Counted from the first letter of the stretch, positions 1 to 9,603 are shown. The stretch is DNA of 64,000 bases from an uncultured Drancourtella sp. (GCA_937880845.1 CALFLL010000015.1:28398-92397), one strand, 5' to 3'. Notes: a model not told the origin generated them from the letters alone. A program made the numbers and translations.

Positions 1-3000
1 ATCTTCTTCGGAAATCATATTAGTATTAATGGTCCATTCGGACTTGTCCTGACTTCCGTCGCCATGAATCTTGATAGAATCCGTCTGTTTTACCGCTGAA
101 CGGTTCAGGAATTTATCAACAGCTGACACTTCATATGTTACAACTCTGTTACTGAGAGAAGATATCACATCCGTATAATGATTATCCGTAGTAAATCCAA
201 CTACCTCTTTTACTGTCTTTCCCTTTTCTGTTGTACATCTTGTGATTTCATATCCAAGCAACACATCGCTATATTTTTCATCTGCCGTCAAAGTTAGTTC
301 TACTCTGTTTGGATCACTTTCCTTTACTTCTGTCTGAACTGTTACAATGTCTGCACCTTTTAATGTACCTGCGGTACCGTGTTCAATCTCATATGCTCGT
401 GCCTCGTCATTTACATAGTAAATCGCTCTTTCTTCTGCTGGGAACTGTTGTACATACTGCTTTGTCGTTTCATCCGGTTCCATTCCCCATCTTTCAAAAA
501 ATTCCAAGAGATTCTTCTGTGCAGCCGCACTTGCCAGACGCATGATATTCTGATCTTTATCACTTCCAAGTGTCAGTAGAACTCCATCCGGTGCCGGTGC
601 TTTCTTTACATTTCTCGCATAGGAATCTACTCTTGCAAAGAACAGATTACTGAGCTGTTCTTCATGCGTATCATACATTTTGAAATTATATCCTCTGTCA
701 TACGCCAAATGGAGCTGCCAATATAATCCAAGCTGTGTAAACACATTACTATCTCTTCCTATCGTATTGGATGTAACTTTTTTATATACATCCTCGTACT
801 TAAATCTGACCCCTGAATTTGTTTCATCTGCCTGTGCAAGAACGGAGAAGAAATTATTTGTCACTTCTGCAACCGCATACTGACTCTGATTAATATTATG
901 ACCGATTTCATGAGCAATTCCCCATCCAAAATACTGTCCACTGACAAGTTTTCCGTTCTCGTCTGTTTTGATTGGTTCCCCTTTTACCAATGAAGGGGTT
1001 TCTGTCCACTCGATTCCGATATGGTTTCCTCCCGCATACATAAATGCTCCCGCAAACATTCTCATGTAACGGATGTTCAGATGCTGTGAAGGCATCCTGT
1101 CAGAAGCATCCGCTCCATTTTCGTTCGTAAGTCCCTTATTATGATAAAACAATGCCATCATATCATTCATGGACTGCATAGATTTCTCAAGGCGTTCTGC
1201 CTTTTCTTCTATGGTACCTTTTCCAAGTCCGGAGAGTACCTGGGTTGCCGGAAGCGTCAACATCATCTGATCTAACATGATATCTGTTGTATTTAAAATA
1301 CAATTCTTTTCATCATATTCATAAGAAACTGCTTCCTGATTGCTTTCTTTATGTATTTTATCATGTGTTTCCTTTAAGGTACTTACATACTGCTCCAGTC
1401 CTTCTACATAGGCCTGGATTTTTTCCTGTTTGTCTTCTCCTGCCTTGTATAAGTTCAATATTGGAAGTTTTACTCCTCCATCTACTCGTACGCCATATTT
1501 ATCTGCTGAATTGTTACCGGTATACTGAATATAAAGTGCTCCGCCATGTTCGAAATCAAGAGATTGAAGATTCGGAATAACAATTTCATTTTTTCCTATT
1601 TTTAGATTTGCCACCACTTTCATAAGATCAGAGCTTTCTGCGTGATTTTGTGTGGCTATCAACTGAAGGTCTGTCGTATCACCTGTTTTTTTATTAGGAT
1701 GTCCTACATAAATTTCAATCTCTTCTCCTGCGTATGCTGTGATCCCTAAAGGCTGCCATGCATTTAATCCGGTGATTCCAAGATGTCCGTCTTTCTTTGG
1801 CGTAATATTCGGATTGACGCTGACTGTTTCAAAAGAATTAGAAAGAAGGATGTCTTTTGCCGTTTTCAATTCTTTCTCCAGCATCTCTTTCTCAGGGTGG
1901 TACTCTCCACTGACCGGATCTTTTTTATCTAGTCTTTCCTGAAGTTCTTCAATAGTCTGTTCCGTCACCTCTGGTTTTAAAGTCGTGTGCATATCATCTT
2001 CATATAATGCCATGATATCATGTTCAATAGAATTATATTTATAAAATCTCATTTCAGATATGACAACCGGTCGCATATTTCCATAAGGTCTTCCGATTCC
2101 AACTTTAATCTTGTCTGTTACAACAGGTTCGGACAATTTAATATAATAGTATTTTCTTCCATTATCTGATTGTTTCTGTTTAATGGATGCACCCACGGAT
2201 TGCTGCTTTCCTTGTTCATCCCAGTACTTTATATTTACATGGCTGTACCATCCAATACTATCATCTACTTCTGCAAGTGCAATGGTTCCGATTTCATATC
2301 GTTCGTCGAAAGTTACCGTCACACCCTTATTGTTTGCCGGATAAGCTCCTCCTTCGTCCCAGTCATCTACCCGTAAATAGGATGTATAATCATTATCCAC
2401 AACCCCAAGTGCTGATTTTTCATCTTTTCCTTCATCAAGCGGACTATCGACCATATACCCTCTTCCTAACTGTGCTGACTGAATATGGTCAGTAAGTTCT
2501 CCTTCTCCCTTTGAAGCATTAATCAATTCATATGCCGGAAGCTTTGCCGCTACAATGTTCGTCGTCTTTGCAGAAGACTCTACCGAGGCCGGTCCTTCAC
2601 CAAGTTCATTAACTCCTGTAATGTAAACATAGTATTTTACATTGTCTTTCAGGTTCTCAATCTTATACTGATTCTCTTTAATCTGTTCAATCTTTTCGTA
2701 TTGTTCTGCACCATCTTCTCTATAATAAATATTATAAGAATCTGTATCTTCCATCTTTTTCCAACTCAATTCCAGACTCTTATATTTTCCTGTCACTTTT
2801 AAGTTGTCCGGTGCTGCCGGTTTCTTAGACGGCTTTGGAACAGCCGTCACCGGATTACAATAACCGCTTCTCCAGTCTCCGTTTACGGACTGTACTTGTA
2901 CTTTGTATTCTTTGTTATTTATTAACTTTTCATTTTTAAACGATTTTACGGTAAGACTTGTCTGGGATGTCTTTTGAATTTCCGTCTTCCCATCTGCTTC

Positions 3001-4239
3001 AATCTTCACTTCATATCCTGTTACATTTTTTGCCTTTTTCCATGATACGGTAAATTCTTTATCTCCTGGTTTTACAGACAATCCTTCTGGAATATCCATA
3101 TCTGGTTTTGGAATTCTGTTTTCCATATCATTTACAAATTCTACACTTGAAATCTCTGCAATATTTCCGGCGTTACTTGTAGCTGTAATCTTAATCGTTA
3201 CTTTTTTGACAGCAATCTGTCCATTAAAATTAACTTCAATGGTGCCGTCTTCTCTTAAGACAGCTTGTGGTCCTGCACTTCTTGTCTGCTTTCCTATTTC
3301 TTTCTGGATTGGAATCTCCTGTGAAACTTCCTTTCCGTTTTCCACATACCATACAATAATGGTTCCTTCTGTAATCTGATTTTCTGATCCCTGAGGCGTT
3401 TTGATCAATGCCCCTTCAAGATCAACCGGATTTTCTCCTTTTCCGAATTCAAAGTTTAATTCCACCGGATTTTCTTCGCTAATCTTATCTTCGCTTACAA
3501 TCTGTACTGCACTATCTTCTGTTCCGGAAAGCAGATCTTCAAGTTCTCCGTTTTGCACGGTTCCTCCTTCCGCTTCCATACCTATTTCTGATACCGGAAC
3601 TTTTGTTTCAATAGTTGCCGACACCTGATCAATTTTATTAATGTGGGCCGCAAGATATTGAAGATCGATTAAATCCGTATGTCCGTCTTTATTCAAATCA
3701 TATTCATATCCATCTTTTTCTTTCTGACCATCCAATACATCAACCAATGCATCTTGATCTTTTTCATCTACAGTACCATCTCCGTTAACATCACCAATCC
3801 TGATGACTCCAGGATGCTTTGCTGAATCCGAAAAATCAAAACTTTCTGTTTCATCAGTCAGTACCTGTATATGGTACTCTAAATTTTCTACAAGAATGTC
3901 TTGCCTATAAGGAACAAATCCACCTGCTTCTATACTCAATGTATACGTTCCTTCTTTTAGATTCTCAAAGCGTACGCTTTCTCTGTTTAGCGTTTCTCCG
4001 TTTCCTGCCTTGAGAACTACCTCTTTTTCGTCGTCTGCTTCACCGTCAAGTTTTACTTTAAATGGCGTATCGGATTTTAAATCCAATGCTGACAATAAAG
4101 ATAATTCGATTGCTCCGGAATATGTATTTCCTTTTTTCTCTTTCCCTGCTGCCCTAGTTGTCACCGCCGGAAAGATACTTCCCGCCAAAAGACTTACAGC
4201 CAAGCCAAATGACAGAACCTTTTTCCCTACCTTGTTCAT
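1..4239 (-). CDS. Secreted M60-family zinc metallopeptidase with dockerin (3' end beyond window)
   Basis: Open from ATG 4237-4239 to the window edge (1,413 codons, no stop), so the C-terminus is missing. AAGGAGGAAGA lies just upstream. A signal peptide covers about residues 1-31. Residues about 147-200 form a type I dockerin with two calcium loops (DVNGDGTVDEKD and DLNKDGHTDLID). Two fibronectin III-like domains follow (about 375-470 and 473-560), then an F5/8-like beta-sandwich (about 600-733). The M60 catalytic signature is HEIGH at 1110-1114 with the third ligand at E1125 (HEXXH, ten residues, E). M60 (enhancin-like) enzymes cleave mucins and other O-glycoproteins outside the cell. The dockerin implies docking to a cohesin partner, none of which is in the window. 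The leader carries a c-di-GMP riboswitch. Family call is strong; the substrate is inferred. Confidence 0.9.
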   Translation of the reverse strand, partial: MNKVGKKVLSFGLAVSLLAGSIFPAVTTRAAGKEKKGNTYSGAIELSLLSALDLKSDTPFKVKLDGEADDEKEVVLKAGNGETLNRESVRFENLKEGTYTLSIEAGGFVPYRQDILVENLEYHIQVLTDETESFDFSDSAKHPGVIRIGDVNGDGTVDEKDQDALVDVLDGQKEKDGYEYDLNKDGHTDLIDLQYLAAHINKIDQVSATIETKVPVSEIGMEAEGGTVQNGELEDLLSGTEDSAVQIVSEDKISEENPVELNFEFGKGENPVDLEGALIKTPQGSENQITEGTIIVWYVENGKEVSQEIPIQKEIGKQTRSAGPQAVLREDGTIEVNFNGQIAVKKVTIKITATSNAGNIAEISSVEFVNDMENRIPKPDMDIPEGLSVKPGDKEFTVSWKKAKNVTGYEVKIEADGKTEIQKTSQTSLTVKSFKNEKLINNKEYKVQVQSVNGDWRSGYCNPVTAVPKPSKKPAAPDNLKVTGKYKSLELSWKKMEDTDSYNIYYREDGAEQYEKIEQIKENQYKIENLKDNVKYYVYITGVNELGEGPASVESSAKTTNIVAAKLPAYELINASKGEGELTDHIQSAQLGRGYMVDSPLDEGKDEKSALGVVDNDYTSYLRVDDWDEGGAYPANNKGVTVTFDERYEIGTIALAEVDDSIGWYSHVNIKYWDEQGKQQSVGASIKQKQSDNGRKYYYIKLSEPVVTDKIKVGIGRPYGNMRPVVISEMRFYKYNSIEHDIMALYEDDMHTTLKPEVTEQTIEELQERLDKKDPVSGEYHPEKEMLEKELKTAKDILLSNSFETVSVNPNITPKKDGHLGITGLNAWQPLGITAYAGEEIEIYVGHPNKKTGDTTDLQLIATQNHAESSDLMKVVANLKIGKNEIVIPNLQSLDFEHGGALYIQYTGNNSADKYGVRVDGGVKLPILNLYKAGEDKQEKIQAYVEGLEQYVSTLKETHDKIHKESNQEAVSYEYDEKNCILNTTDIMLDQMMLTLPATQVLSGLGKGTIEEKAERLEKSMQSMNDMMALFYHNKGLTNENGADASDRMPSQHLNIRYMRMFAGAFMYAGGNHIGIEWTETPSLVKGEPIKTDENGKLVSGQYFGWGIAHEIGHNINQSQYAVAEVTNNFFSVLAQADETNSGVRFKYEDVYKKVTSNTIGRDSNVFTQLGLYWQLHLAYDRGYNFKMYDTHEEQLSNLFFARVDSYARNVKKAPAPDGVLLTLGSDKDQNIMRLASAAAQKNLLEFFERWGMEPDETTKQYVQQFPAEERAIYYVNDEARAYEIEHGTAGTLKGADIVTVQTEVKESDPNRVELTLTADEKYSDVLLGYEITRCTTEKGKTVKEVVGFTTDNHYTDVISSLSNRVVTYEVSAVDKFLNRSAVKQTDSIKIHGDGSQDKSEWTINTNMISEED

Positions 4240-4290
4240 CTCTTCCTCCTTAATTCTATTTTCAATTTCTTTTTGTATTTATCTTTTAAA

Positions 4291-4325
4291 ATAAAAAAGC
4301 GGATAAATTAATCATAACTTATCCG
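4291..4325 (-). terminator. Intrinsic terminator of the riboswitch leader
   Basis: On the minus strand a CGGATAA/TTATCCG hairpin is followed directly by six T. It lies between the c-di-GMP aptamer and the M60 start codon, so it is the probable expression platform. A second hairpin (arms TACGGGA/TCCCGTA, about 4334-4359) sits between aptamer and terminator. Confidence 0.75.
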
Positions 4326-4361
4326 TGCCCGATATACGGGATATCACTATCTCCCGTATCT

Positions 4362-4446
4362 AAAATGCAACTGGCTGTCATGATCATAATGGATATGATT
4401 GAAGACCCTATAGTTTTGCGTCACCACCTTTCAATGGGTTTGCCTA
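4362..4446 (-). promoter_or_regulatory. c-di-GMP-I (GEMM-I) riboswitch aptamer
   Basis: Read on the minus strand, the leader has the GEMM-I core blocks in order: GGCAAACCC (plus 4436-4444), a hairpin closed by a GAAA tetraloop (4429-4432), GACGCAAAACTATAGGG (about 4406-4422), and GCCAGTTGCATT (4363-4374). This is the usual clostridial form of the class. It lies 12 nt downstream of a predicted -10 box and upstream of a terminator and the M60 gene. Whether binding turns expression on or off cannot be decided by eye. Confidence 0.87.
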
Positions 4447-4464
4447 ATATTCATTTATATCTAT

Positions 4465-4494
4465 ATAATAATCAAAATTTCTGCTTCTTGTCAA
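4465..4494 (-). promoter_or_regulatory. Predicted sigma-A promoter of the riboswitch-M60 transcript
   Basis: Minus-strand TTGACA (plus 4489-4494) and TATTAT (plus 4465-4470) are separated by 18 bp. Transcription would start about 10 nt before the riboswitch. Confidence 0.6.
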
Positions 4495-4597
4495 GTGTCT
4501 TATCATTTATTTTCCATTCTCAGATACTATTGGCAAAAATTCACATCTTTTCAGTTTTTTTCATACATTATGGTATACATTATAAAGGGGGAAAAAT

Positions 4598-5380
4598 ATG
4601 AACACAGTACTGACTTTAAATCACATCAGCCATTCTTATCATACAGACAAAGGCGAAACTCCTGCTTTAGACGATATTTCCTTTTCCGTAAAGAAGGGGA
4701 TTTTTCTGGCTATTGTCGGCCCATCCGGTTGTGGCAAATCCACACTTTTATCACTGATCGCCGGACTGATGATTCCGGAATCCGGTGAGATTCTTATTCA
4801 TGGGAAACCACTTTCTGAAAATAAAGGGAAAATCGGCTATATGCTTCAACGTGATGAATTGTTGGAATGGAGAAGCATTTTTCGGAATGTACTTTTAGGC
4901 CCTGAAATATGCGGAACTCTTAATTCAGAAACAAAATCATATGCCAGAAAACTTCTGGAAATATACGGTCTGCAACAGTTTGAACATGCAAAACCTTCTG
5001 AACTTTCTGGTGGAATGAGACAAAGAGTAGCACTAATCCGTACATTGGTCCTCAATCCCGAAATTCTTTTACTGGATGAGCCATTTTCTGCCTTGGATTA
5101 TCAGACCCGTCTGAATGTCAGCGATGATATCGGACAGATCATCCGCAGAGAAGGGAAAACAGCGATTCTCGTTACCCATGATCTATCGGAAGCCATCAGC
5201 CTTGCAGATACAATCCTTGTGCTTTCTCCCCGCCCGGCCTCTATTCGGCAGGTTGTCTCTCTTTCCTTCCGTTACCCTGAAGGAATTTCAGATACTCCTT
5301 TAAACCGCCGGAATGCTCCTGAATTTAAAACCTATTTTAATTTGATATGGAAGGAGTTAAATGAACATGAAAAAAACTGA
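4598..5380 (+). CDS. ABC transporter ATP-binding protein, NitT/TauT (SsuB/TauB) type
   Basis: A 260-residue nucleotide-binding subunit that should power import of a small organic solute. Visible motifs are Walker A GPSGCGKST (about residues 41-49), ABC signature LSGGMRQR, Walker B LLLDEP and the H-loop VTHD. It resembles the nitrate/sulfonate/taurine importer class. AAAGGGGG precedes the ATG. The 3' end overlaps the permease start by 20 nt, indicating translational coupling. No substrate-binding protein lies beside the pair, so the substrate is unknown; one would have to be encoded elsewhere. Confidence 0.88.
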   Translation: MNTVLTLNHISHSYHTDKGETPALDDISFSVKKGIFLAIVGPSGCGKSTLLSLIAGLMIPESGEILIHGKPLSENKGKIGYMLQRDELLEWRSIFRNVLLGPEICGTLNSETKSYARKLLEIYGLQQFEHAKPSELSGGMRQRVALIRTLVLNPEILLLDEPFSALDYQTRLNVSDDIGQIIRREGKTAILVTHDLSEAISLADTILVLSPRPASIRQVVSLSFRYPEGISDTPLNRRNAPEFKTYFNLIWKELNEHEKN

Positions 5381-6185
5381 ATTACATGTATCGTCCGGAC
5401 AAAACGCCTACCTTCGGATGCAAAAAAGAGAACACTATATCATTCTGTCTGCACGTATCCTCTTATTCATAATTTTTTTGTTTCTTTGGGAATGGACTTC
5501 TTCAAAAGGGATTATTGATTCTTTTGTATTTAGCAGCCCTTCCAAAATCCTGAATTGCTTTCTTGAAATGACAAAAGATAAAAGTATCTTTTCTCATATT
5601 TCTATTACTTTATATGAAACATTGGTCAGCTTTTTTCTTGTCACAACCATCAGCATCCTTGCTGCCGTTATCCTTTGGTTTTCAAAACGTCTTTCCTCCA
5701 TACTGGAACCTTATCTGGTTATTTTAAACAGCTTGCCAAAATCTGCCCTTGCTCCTCTTCTGATTGTGTGGCTTGGAGCAAATCACACTACCATTATCGT
5801 AGCCGGAATGTCTGTGGCAATTTTCGGAAGTATCATGACACTTTATACCTGTTTTAGCCATGCAGATGAAAACAAAATCAAACTTATTTATACTCTTCAC
5901 GGAAGTCCCTTTCATGCCTTAACAAAAATCGTTGTTCCCTCTTCGGTTCCGACCATTATCAGTACTATGAAAGTCAACATCGGACTTTGTCTTGTAGGTG
6001 TGATCATAGGAGAATTTCTTGCTGCGAAAGAAGGCCTTGGATATCTCATCATCTACTCCAGCCAGGTATTTAAAATGGATTGGCTTCTTATGAGTATCGT
6101 TCTTCTTTGCATAATGGCAATGGCTCTTTATGAGGCAATCGCTCTTTTTGAGAAATGGTATCTGAAACACAGAAAAAATCTTTAA
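5361..6185 (+). CDS. ABC transporter permease, NitT/TauT (SsuC) type
   Basis: A 274-residue membrane protein with about six hydrophobic segments and the BPD_transp_1 coupling region (around GSPFHALTKIVVPSS, the EAA loop that contacts the ATPase). It starts inside the 3' end of the ATPase gene, after AAGGAG, so the two form one importer. Length matches SsuC/TauC. Codons 1 and 3 are both ATG; the first has the better-spaced ribosome site. No solute can be assigned from sequence. Confidence 0.87.
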   Translation: MNMKKTELHVSSGQNAYLRMQKREHYIILSARILLFIIFLFLWEWTSSKGIIDSFVFSSPSKILNCFLEMTKDKSIFSHISITLYETLVSFFLVTTISILAAVILWFSKRLSSILEPYLVILNSLPKSALAPLLIVWLGANHTTIIVAGMSVAIFGSIMTLYTCFSHADENKIKLIYTLHGSPFHALTKIVVPSSVPTIISTMKVNIGLCLVGVIIGEFLAAKEGLGYLIIYSSQVFKMDWLLMSIVLLCIMAMALYEAIALFEKWYLKHRKNL

Positions 6186-6225
6186 AAACGGTATGTTTAA
6201 TTTATGAATTCACACTACCTAAACA

Positions 6226-6254
6226 TTGACTATCTTTTTACTAACAACTATACT
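6226..6254 (+). promoter_or_regulatory. Predicted sigma-A promoter for the X-Pro peptidase gene
   Basis: TTGACT (6226-6231) and TATACT (6249-6254) are 17 bp apart, and the start codon lies about 58 bp downstream. The gene therefore probably has its own transcript, separate from the ABC pair. Confidence 0.55.
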
Positions 6255-6311
6255 ATTCGATAGAAATAATTTAAATCATAGCAATATGGTTTTCAAATGA
6301 GGAGGTTAATC

Positions 6312-8438
6312 ATGAAAAACAATCATTACAGCAATGTGCCGGTTTTTGAAAATGGGTTGGCACAACCGGTTTTCCCATTTACAGATGGAAAAACTGGCGA
6401 CAACTATGATCCAAGTACATCTGACATCGTAAGATACTGTGTGTATGTGGAATCTGATTATGACATGGACGGAGATGGCAAACGCGATTTGATCAAAACT
6501 TTCGTACAGGTTCCCAGAAGTGCCGTAGAGGGCCATTACAAAGCCGCATCTTTATTCGAAGCACGTCCATACTGTGCGGGTGTTCAAGACGATGCTTATG
6601 ATCATATGAAAGAAGTCGCAGAAAAAGAATACCGCAAATTTGATTTTTCCGATCTGAAAAAAGAGGTCGCTCCTCGTGTTCCTACCGGTTCCATCAGCCC
6701 GATGGATCTTGCATTAAAGGCTGACCCTTCTGACTGGTATTATAAAGATAAAGGAAACCATGACAACATGGTTTATGAAAATCTTGATAACTTCAACTAC
6801 TATCTTGTACGTGGCTTCGCCGTAGTCTTAAGTGCCGGATTCGGAGCACTTGGTTCCGATGGTTTCAACTTTGTCGGATCTGATTACGAAAGAGATGCTT
6901 TCAAGTTCGTTGTAGAATGGTTACATGGTGATCGGGTTGCTTATGCAGATCGCACCGGTACTATTACTACAAAAGCAGAATGGTCAAACGGGAACGTAGC
7001 CATGACAGGAAGATCCTATGCAGGAACCATGCCTTTTGCAGTAGCAACAACAGGTGTGGAAGGATTAAAGACAATCGTTCCTGTTGCAGGGATTTCCGAC
7101 TGGTACAGTCAGCAAAACATGCAGGGTGCTCAACGTTACTGGCCAAAAGAAATGTTAAACAGTTATCTTGCGTACTTCTGCTCTAGCCGTTACCATGATG
7201 AAACATTATCTGAAAAACAGTTAGATGATATTGCTGCATTTCATCATGAATTAAGCCTTCAACAGTTAAAATGTGGTTTCGATTATAATGAAGAATTCTG
7301 GGGAAGCGGAAACTATCGCCTACATGCAGACAAAATCAAATGCAGTGCTTTAATCGTACAGGGATTAAACGACGAAAACGTATCAACAAAACAGTTTGAT
7401 ATGATGGTAAAGGCTTTCCAGAAATCCGGACAGACTTTCAAAACACTTCTTCATCAGGGACCACACATCACACCTACAATGCCAAACAAAAATTACGGTA
7501 TCCTAATTGATGGAAAATTCTATGATGATATCGTAAATGAATGGATTTCTCATTATCTGTACGGTGTAGAAAACGACGCAGAACGGATGCCTGAAGTTCT
7601 TGTTCAAACAAACTACGACCAAAGAAAATGGGAAAAAGCAGATTCCTGGGATACAAACCATTCCATGAAGCTTGAAAGCTCAGATACAGGCGTAACAGTG
7701 ATTGATACCAACTGGGAAGCTGCAGGTGTCAGTGCCGAAAACTTTGATGATGTCATGAGTCTGAAATCCACAAATATGGCTCAGCGTTATGTAACTGCTC
7801 CGTTTGAAGAGGAAGTTACAATCCAGGGAACGATCCGACTGGATTTAAGAGCTGCATTAAAAGACGGAGATATCGAAAATGATTTCAACCCTGAAAACAG
7901 AAATGATGTAGATACTCTCACAATGAAACTTGGTTCTTCCAAAGTTTCCGGAAGAATGGATGACGTTGAAATTGCGGTTCTTCTCTGTGACGTATGTGAT
8001 GAAGCGTTCGATAGCATCCAGACAGTAGATCCGGAAAGAAATATCATTCCTGTTGTAACCGTAAAAGAAGGCGGAATCATAAACGGCGGAGATCTTCCGG
8101 CATTCAATGAAGCAGAATTCTCTACGGTTCACAAAAATTACCGTGTCATCACACGTGCATTTGCAGATCTTTGTAATCCGGAAGCAGGTTATGAACCGGA
8201 AACAGCTGCAAACAGCATCGAACTGAAAAAAGGCGAATACCATAACTACCATGTATATATGTTCGCAACAAGATATACCGTACAACCTGGTCACCGTCTC
8301 GCTTTAGTAATCGCTACAGAAGATCCAGTAAACTGTATGATCCACAAAACATACTCTGTCGAAATCGATAACGCTTCTGTATGTGCTGAAGTTCCTGTAA
8401 CAAAAGAAACAAAGGGCTGTGCATTAAAAGCAGAATAA
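6312..8438 (+). CDS. Xaa-Pro dipeptidyl-peptidase, S15 / CocE-NonD family
   Basis: A 708-residue cytoplasmic serine hydrolase that should release X-Pro dipeptides from peptide N-termini. The catalytic triad is visible: nucleophile S235 in GRSYAG, D354 in GLNDENV and H385 in HQGPH. The C-terminal third is the beta-sandwich of the S15/CocE fold. I chose ATG 6312 because GAGGAGG lies 6-12 nt before it; the in-frame ATG at 6297 lies upstream of that site. No signal peptide is present. It follows its own promoter and ends before a hairpin terminator. A related alpha-amino-acid or cocaine-type esterase is the alternative within the family. Confidence 0.85.
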   Translation: MKNNHYSNVPVFENGLAQPVFPFTDGKTGDNYDPSTSDIVRYCVYVESDYDMDGDGKRDLIKTFVQVPRSAVEGHYKAASLFEARPYCAGVQDDAYDHMKEVAEKEYRKFDFSDLKKEVAPRVPTGSISPMDLALKADPSDWYYKDKGNHDNMVYENLDNFNYYLVRGFAVVLSAGFGALGSDGFNFVGSDYERDAFKFVVEWLHGDRVAYADRTGTITTKAEWSNGNVAMTGRSYAGTMPFAVATTGVEGLKTIVPVAGISDWYSQQNMQGAQRYWPKEMLNSYLAYFCSSRYHDETLSEKQLDDIAAFHHELSLQQLKCGFDYNEEFWGSGNYRLHADKIKCSALIVQGLNDENVSTKQFDMMVKAFQKSGQTFKTLLHQGPHITPTMPNKNYGILIDGKFYDDIVNEWISHYLYGVENDAERMPEVLVQTNYDQRKWEKADSWDTNHSMKLESSDTGVTVIDTNWEAAGVSAENFDDVMSLKSTNMAQRYVTAPFEEEVTIQGTIRLDLRAALKDGDIENDFNPENRNDVDTLTMKLGSSKVSGRMDDVEIAVLLCDVCDEAFDSIQTVDPERNIIPVVTVKEGGIINGGDLPAFNEAEFSTVHKNYRVITRAFADLCNPEAGYEPETAANSIELKKGEYHNYHVYMFATRYTVQPGHRLALVIATEDPVNCMIHKTYSVEIDNASVCAEVPVTKETKGCALKAE

Positions 8439-8450
8439 GGGCTAAATAGA

Positions 8451-8487
8451 AACAGGTGAGAGGATTGTTCCTATCTCACCTGTTTTT
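8451..8487 (+). terminator. Terminator after the X-Pro peptidase, shared with the convergent gene
   Basis: Inverted repeat AACAGGTGAGA / TCTCACCTGTT followed by a T run on plus. It lies between convergent genes and may act on both strands, though the T run is better on plus. Confidence 0.8.
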
Positions 8488-9603
8488 CTACATACTTATT
8501 ATTTTTGCCATTTCTATCATCTTATCACTGCATTTTTCAAAAAACATTTTATATCCATCGCAAAAATAATTTCGGTAATATTCTGTTCCTATAACCGGAT
8601 CCCGATGCCGCTGACATCCTCCTCTACACAAAAAATAATATGGGCATTGTCTGCACTTTGGTTCCAAGTTGTAAGAATGTTCTAAAAACCCTGATTCCTT
8701 TCGCTTTTCATCAATCTCTGCCAATCTGTCTTCATTGAAATTCCCAAGGTAATAGTTATCAAGCATATAAAAATCACAAGGATAAACTCCTCCATCTGCT
8801 TCAACCACATACTGAATACCACAGGTGCCTCTTTGCTCACATGCTTCCGGCGGATATCCGAGCAACATTCCAACATAATTTTCAAATCGCCTGATAAACG
8901 GCTGCCTGTTTTTCTTCCAGTCACGATACCAAAGTTCAAATAACCTGGTCTGAAATTTCCCATATTCTTCCGGCGAAATGGCATATTTTGTCTTCATATG
9001 CCCCTCTTCCAATGGATCCAGACACTCAATATACTGCTGGTACTTCCATCCTCTTTTTTGGTATTCTTTATAAATTTCATCAATGTGACAGATAGTCTTT
9101 TTATTCACGACCGTCAGTATATTATAGTCCACACCATACTGATCCATTCTCTCCGTTGCTTTTACAACCTTTTCATATGTGGCATTTCCCTTTTTATCGT
9201 GCCGGTAGGTGTCATGGACTTCTCGTATCCCATCAATGGAAATTCCCACGAGAAAATGTTCTTCCGCAAAAAAACGGCACCATTCATCATTGATTTCCAG
9301 TCCATTTGTCTGAATTACATTATTAACCACAATTCTTCTACGATTATATTTTTTTTGAAATTCTACTGCTTTTTTAAAAAATCCAATTCCTCTTAAAGTC
9401 GGTTCTCCTCCTTGATATGCGTATGTCACAGAACCTTCTGCATTTATTATTGTTTTACGGATGATATTTTTTAAAGTTTCTTCTGACATCAGTCCATAGG
9501 ACTGAACTTTTCTCTTTTTCATCTCATCACAATAAAAACAATAGTCACAATGCATATTGCACATACCGGAAGCCGGTTTTATTAGCACACTGATTGGCGG
9601 CAT
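8488..9603 (-). CDS. Radical SAM anaerobic sulfatase-maturase (anSME) family protein
   Basis: Predicted to convert an active-site Cys or Ser of a sulfatase to formylglycine without oxygen. The opening (MPPISVLIKPASG) and the radical SAM cluster motif CNMHCDYC (C15, C19, C22) are typical of anSMEs. The C-terminal SPASM region holds further cysteine sets (CEQRGTCG, CRQCPYYFLCRGGC). At 371 residues it fits the family. I chose ATG 9603 because AGAAGGTG is correctly spaced for it and too close to the upstream GTG at 9612. No sulfatase lies in the window. SPASM enzymes that modify peptides are an alternative, but the N-terminus argues for anSME. Confidence 0.82.
   Translation of the reverse strand: MPPISVLIKPASGMCNMHCDYCFYCDEMKKRKVQSYGLMSEETLKNIIRKTIINAEGSVTYAYQGGEPTLRGIGFFKKAVEFQKKYNRRRIVVNNVIQTNGLEINDEWCRFFAEEHFLVGISIDGIREVHDTYRHDKKGNATYEKVVKATERMDQYGVDYNILTVVNKKTICHIDEIYKEYQKRGWKYQQYIECLDPLEEGHMKTKYAISPEEYGKFQTRLFELWYRDWKKNRQPFIRRFENYVGMLLGYPPEACEQRGTCGIQYVVEADGGVYPCDFYMLDNYYLGNFNEDRLAEIDEKRKESGFLEHSYNLEPKCRQCPYYFLCRGGCQRHRDPVIGTEYYRNYFCDGYKMFFEKCSDKMIEMAKIISM

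Noticed and set aside
6297..6311. Earlier ATG for the X-Pro peptidase
   Set aside because: The Shine-Dalgarno GAGGAGG lies downstream of that ATG and fits ATG 6312.
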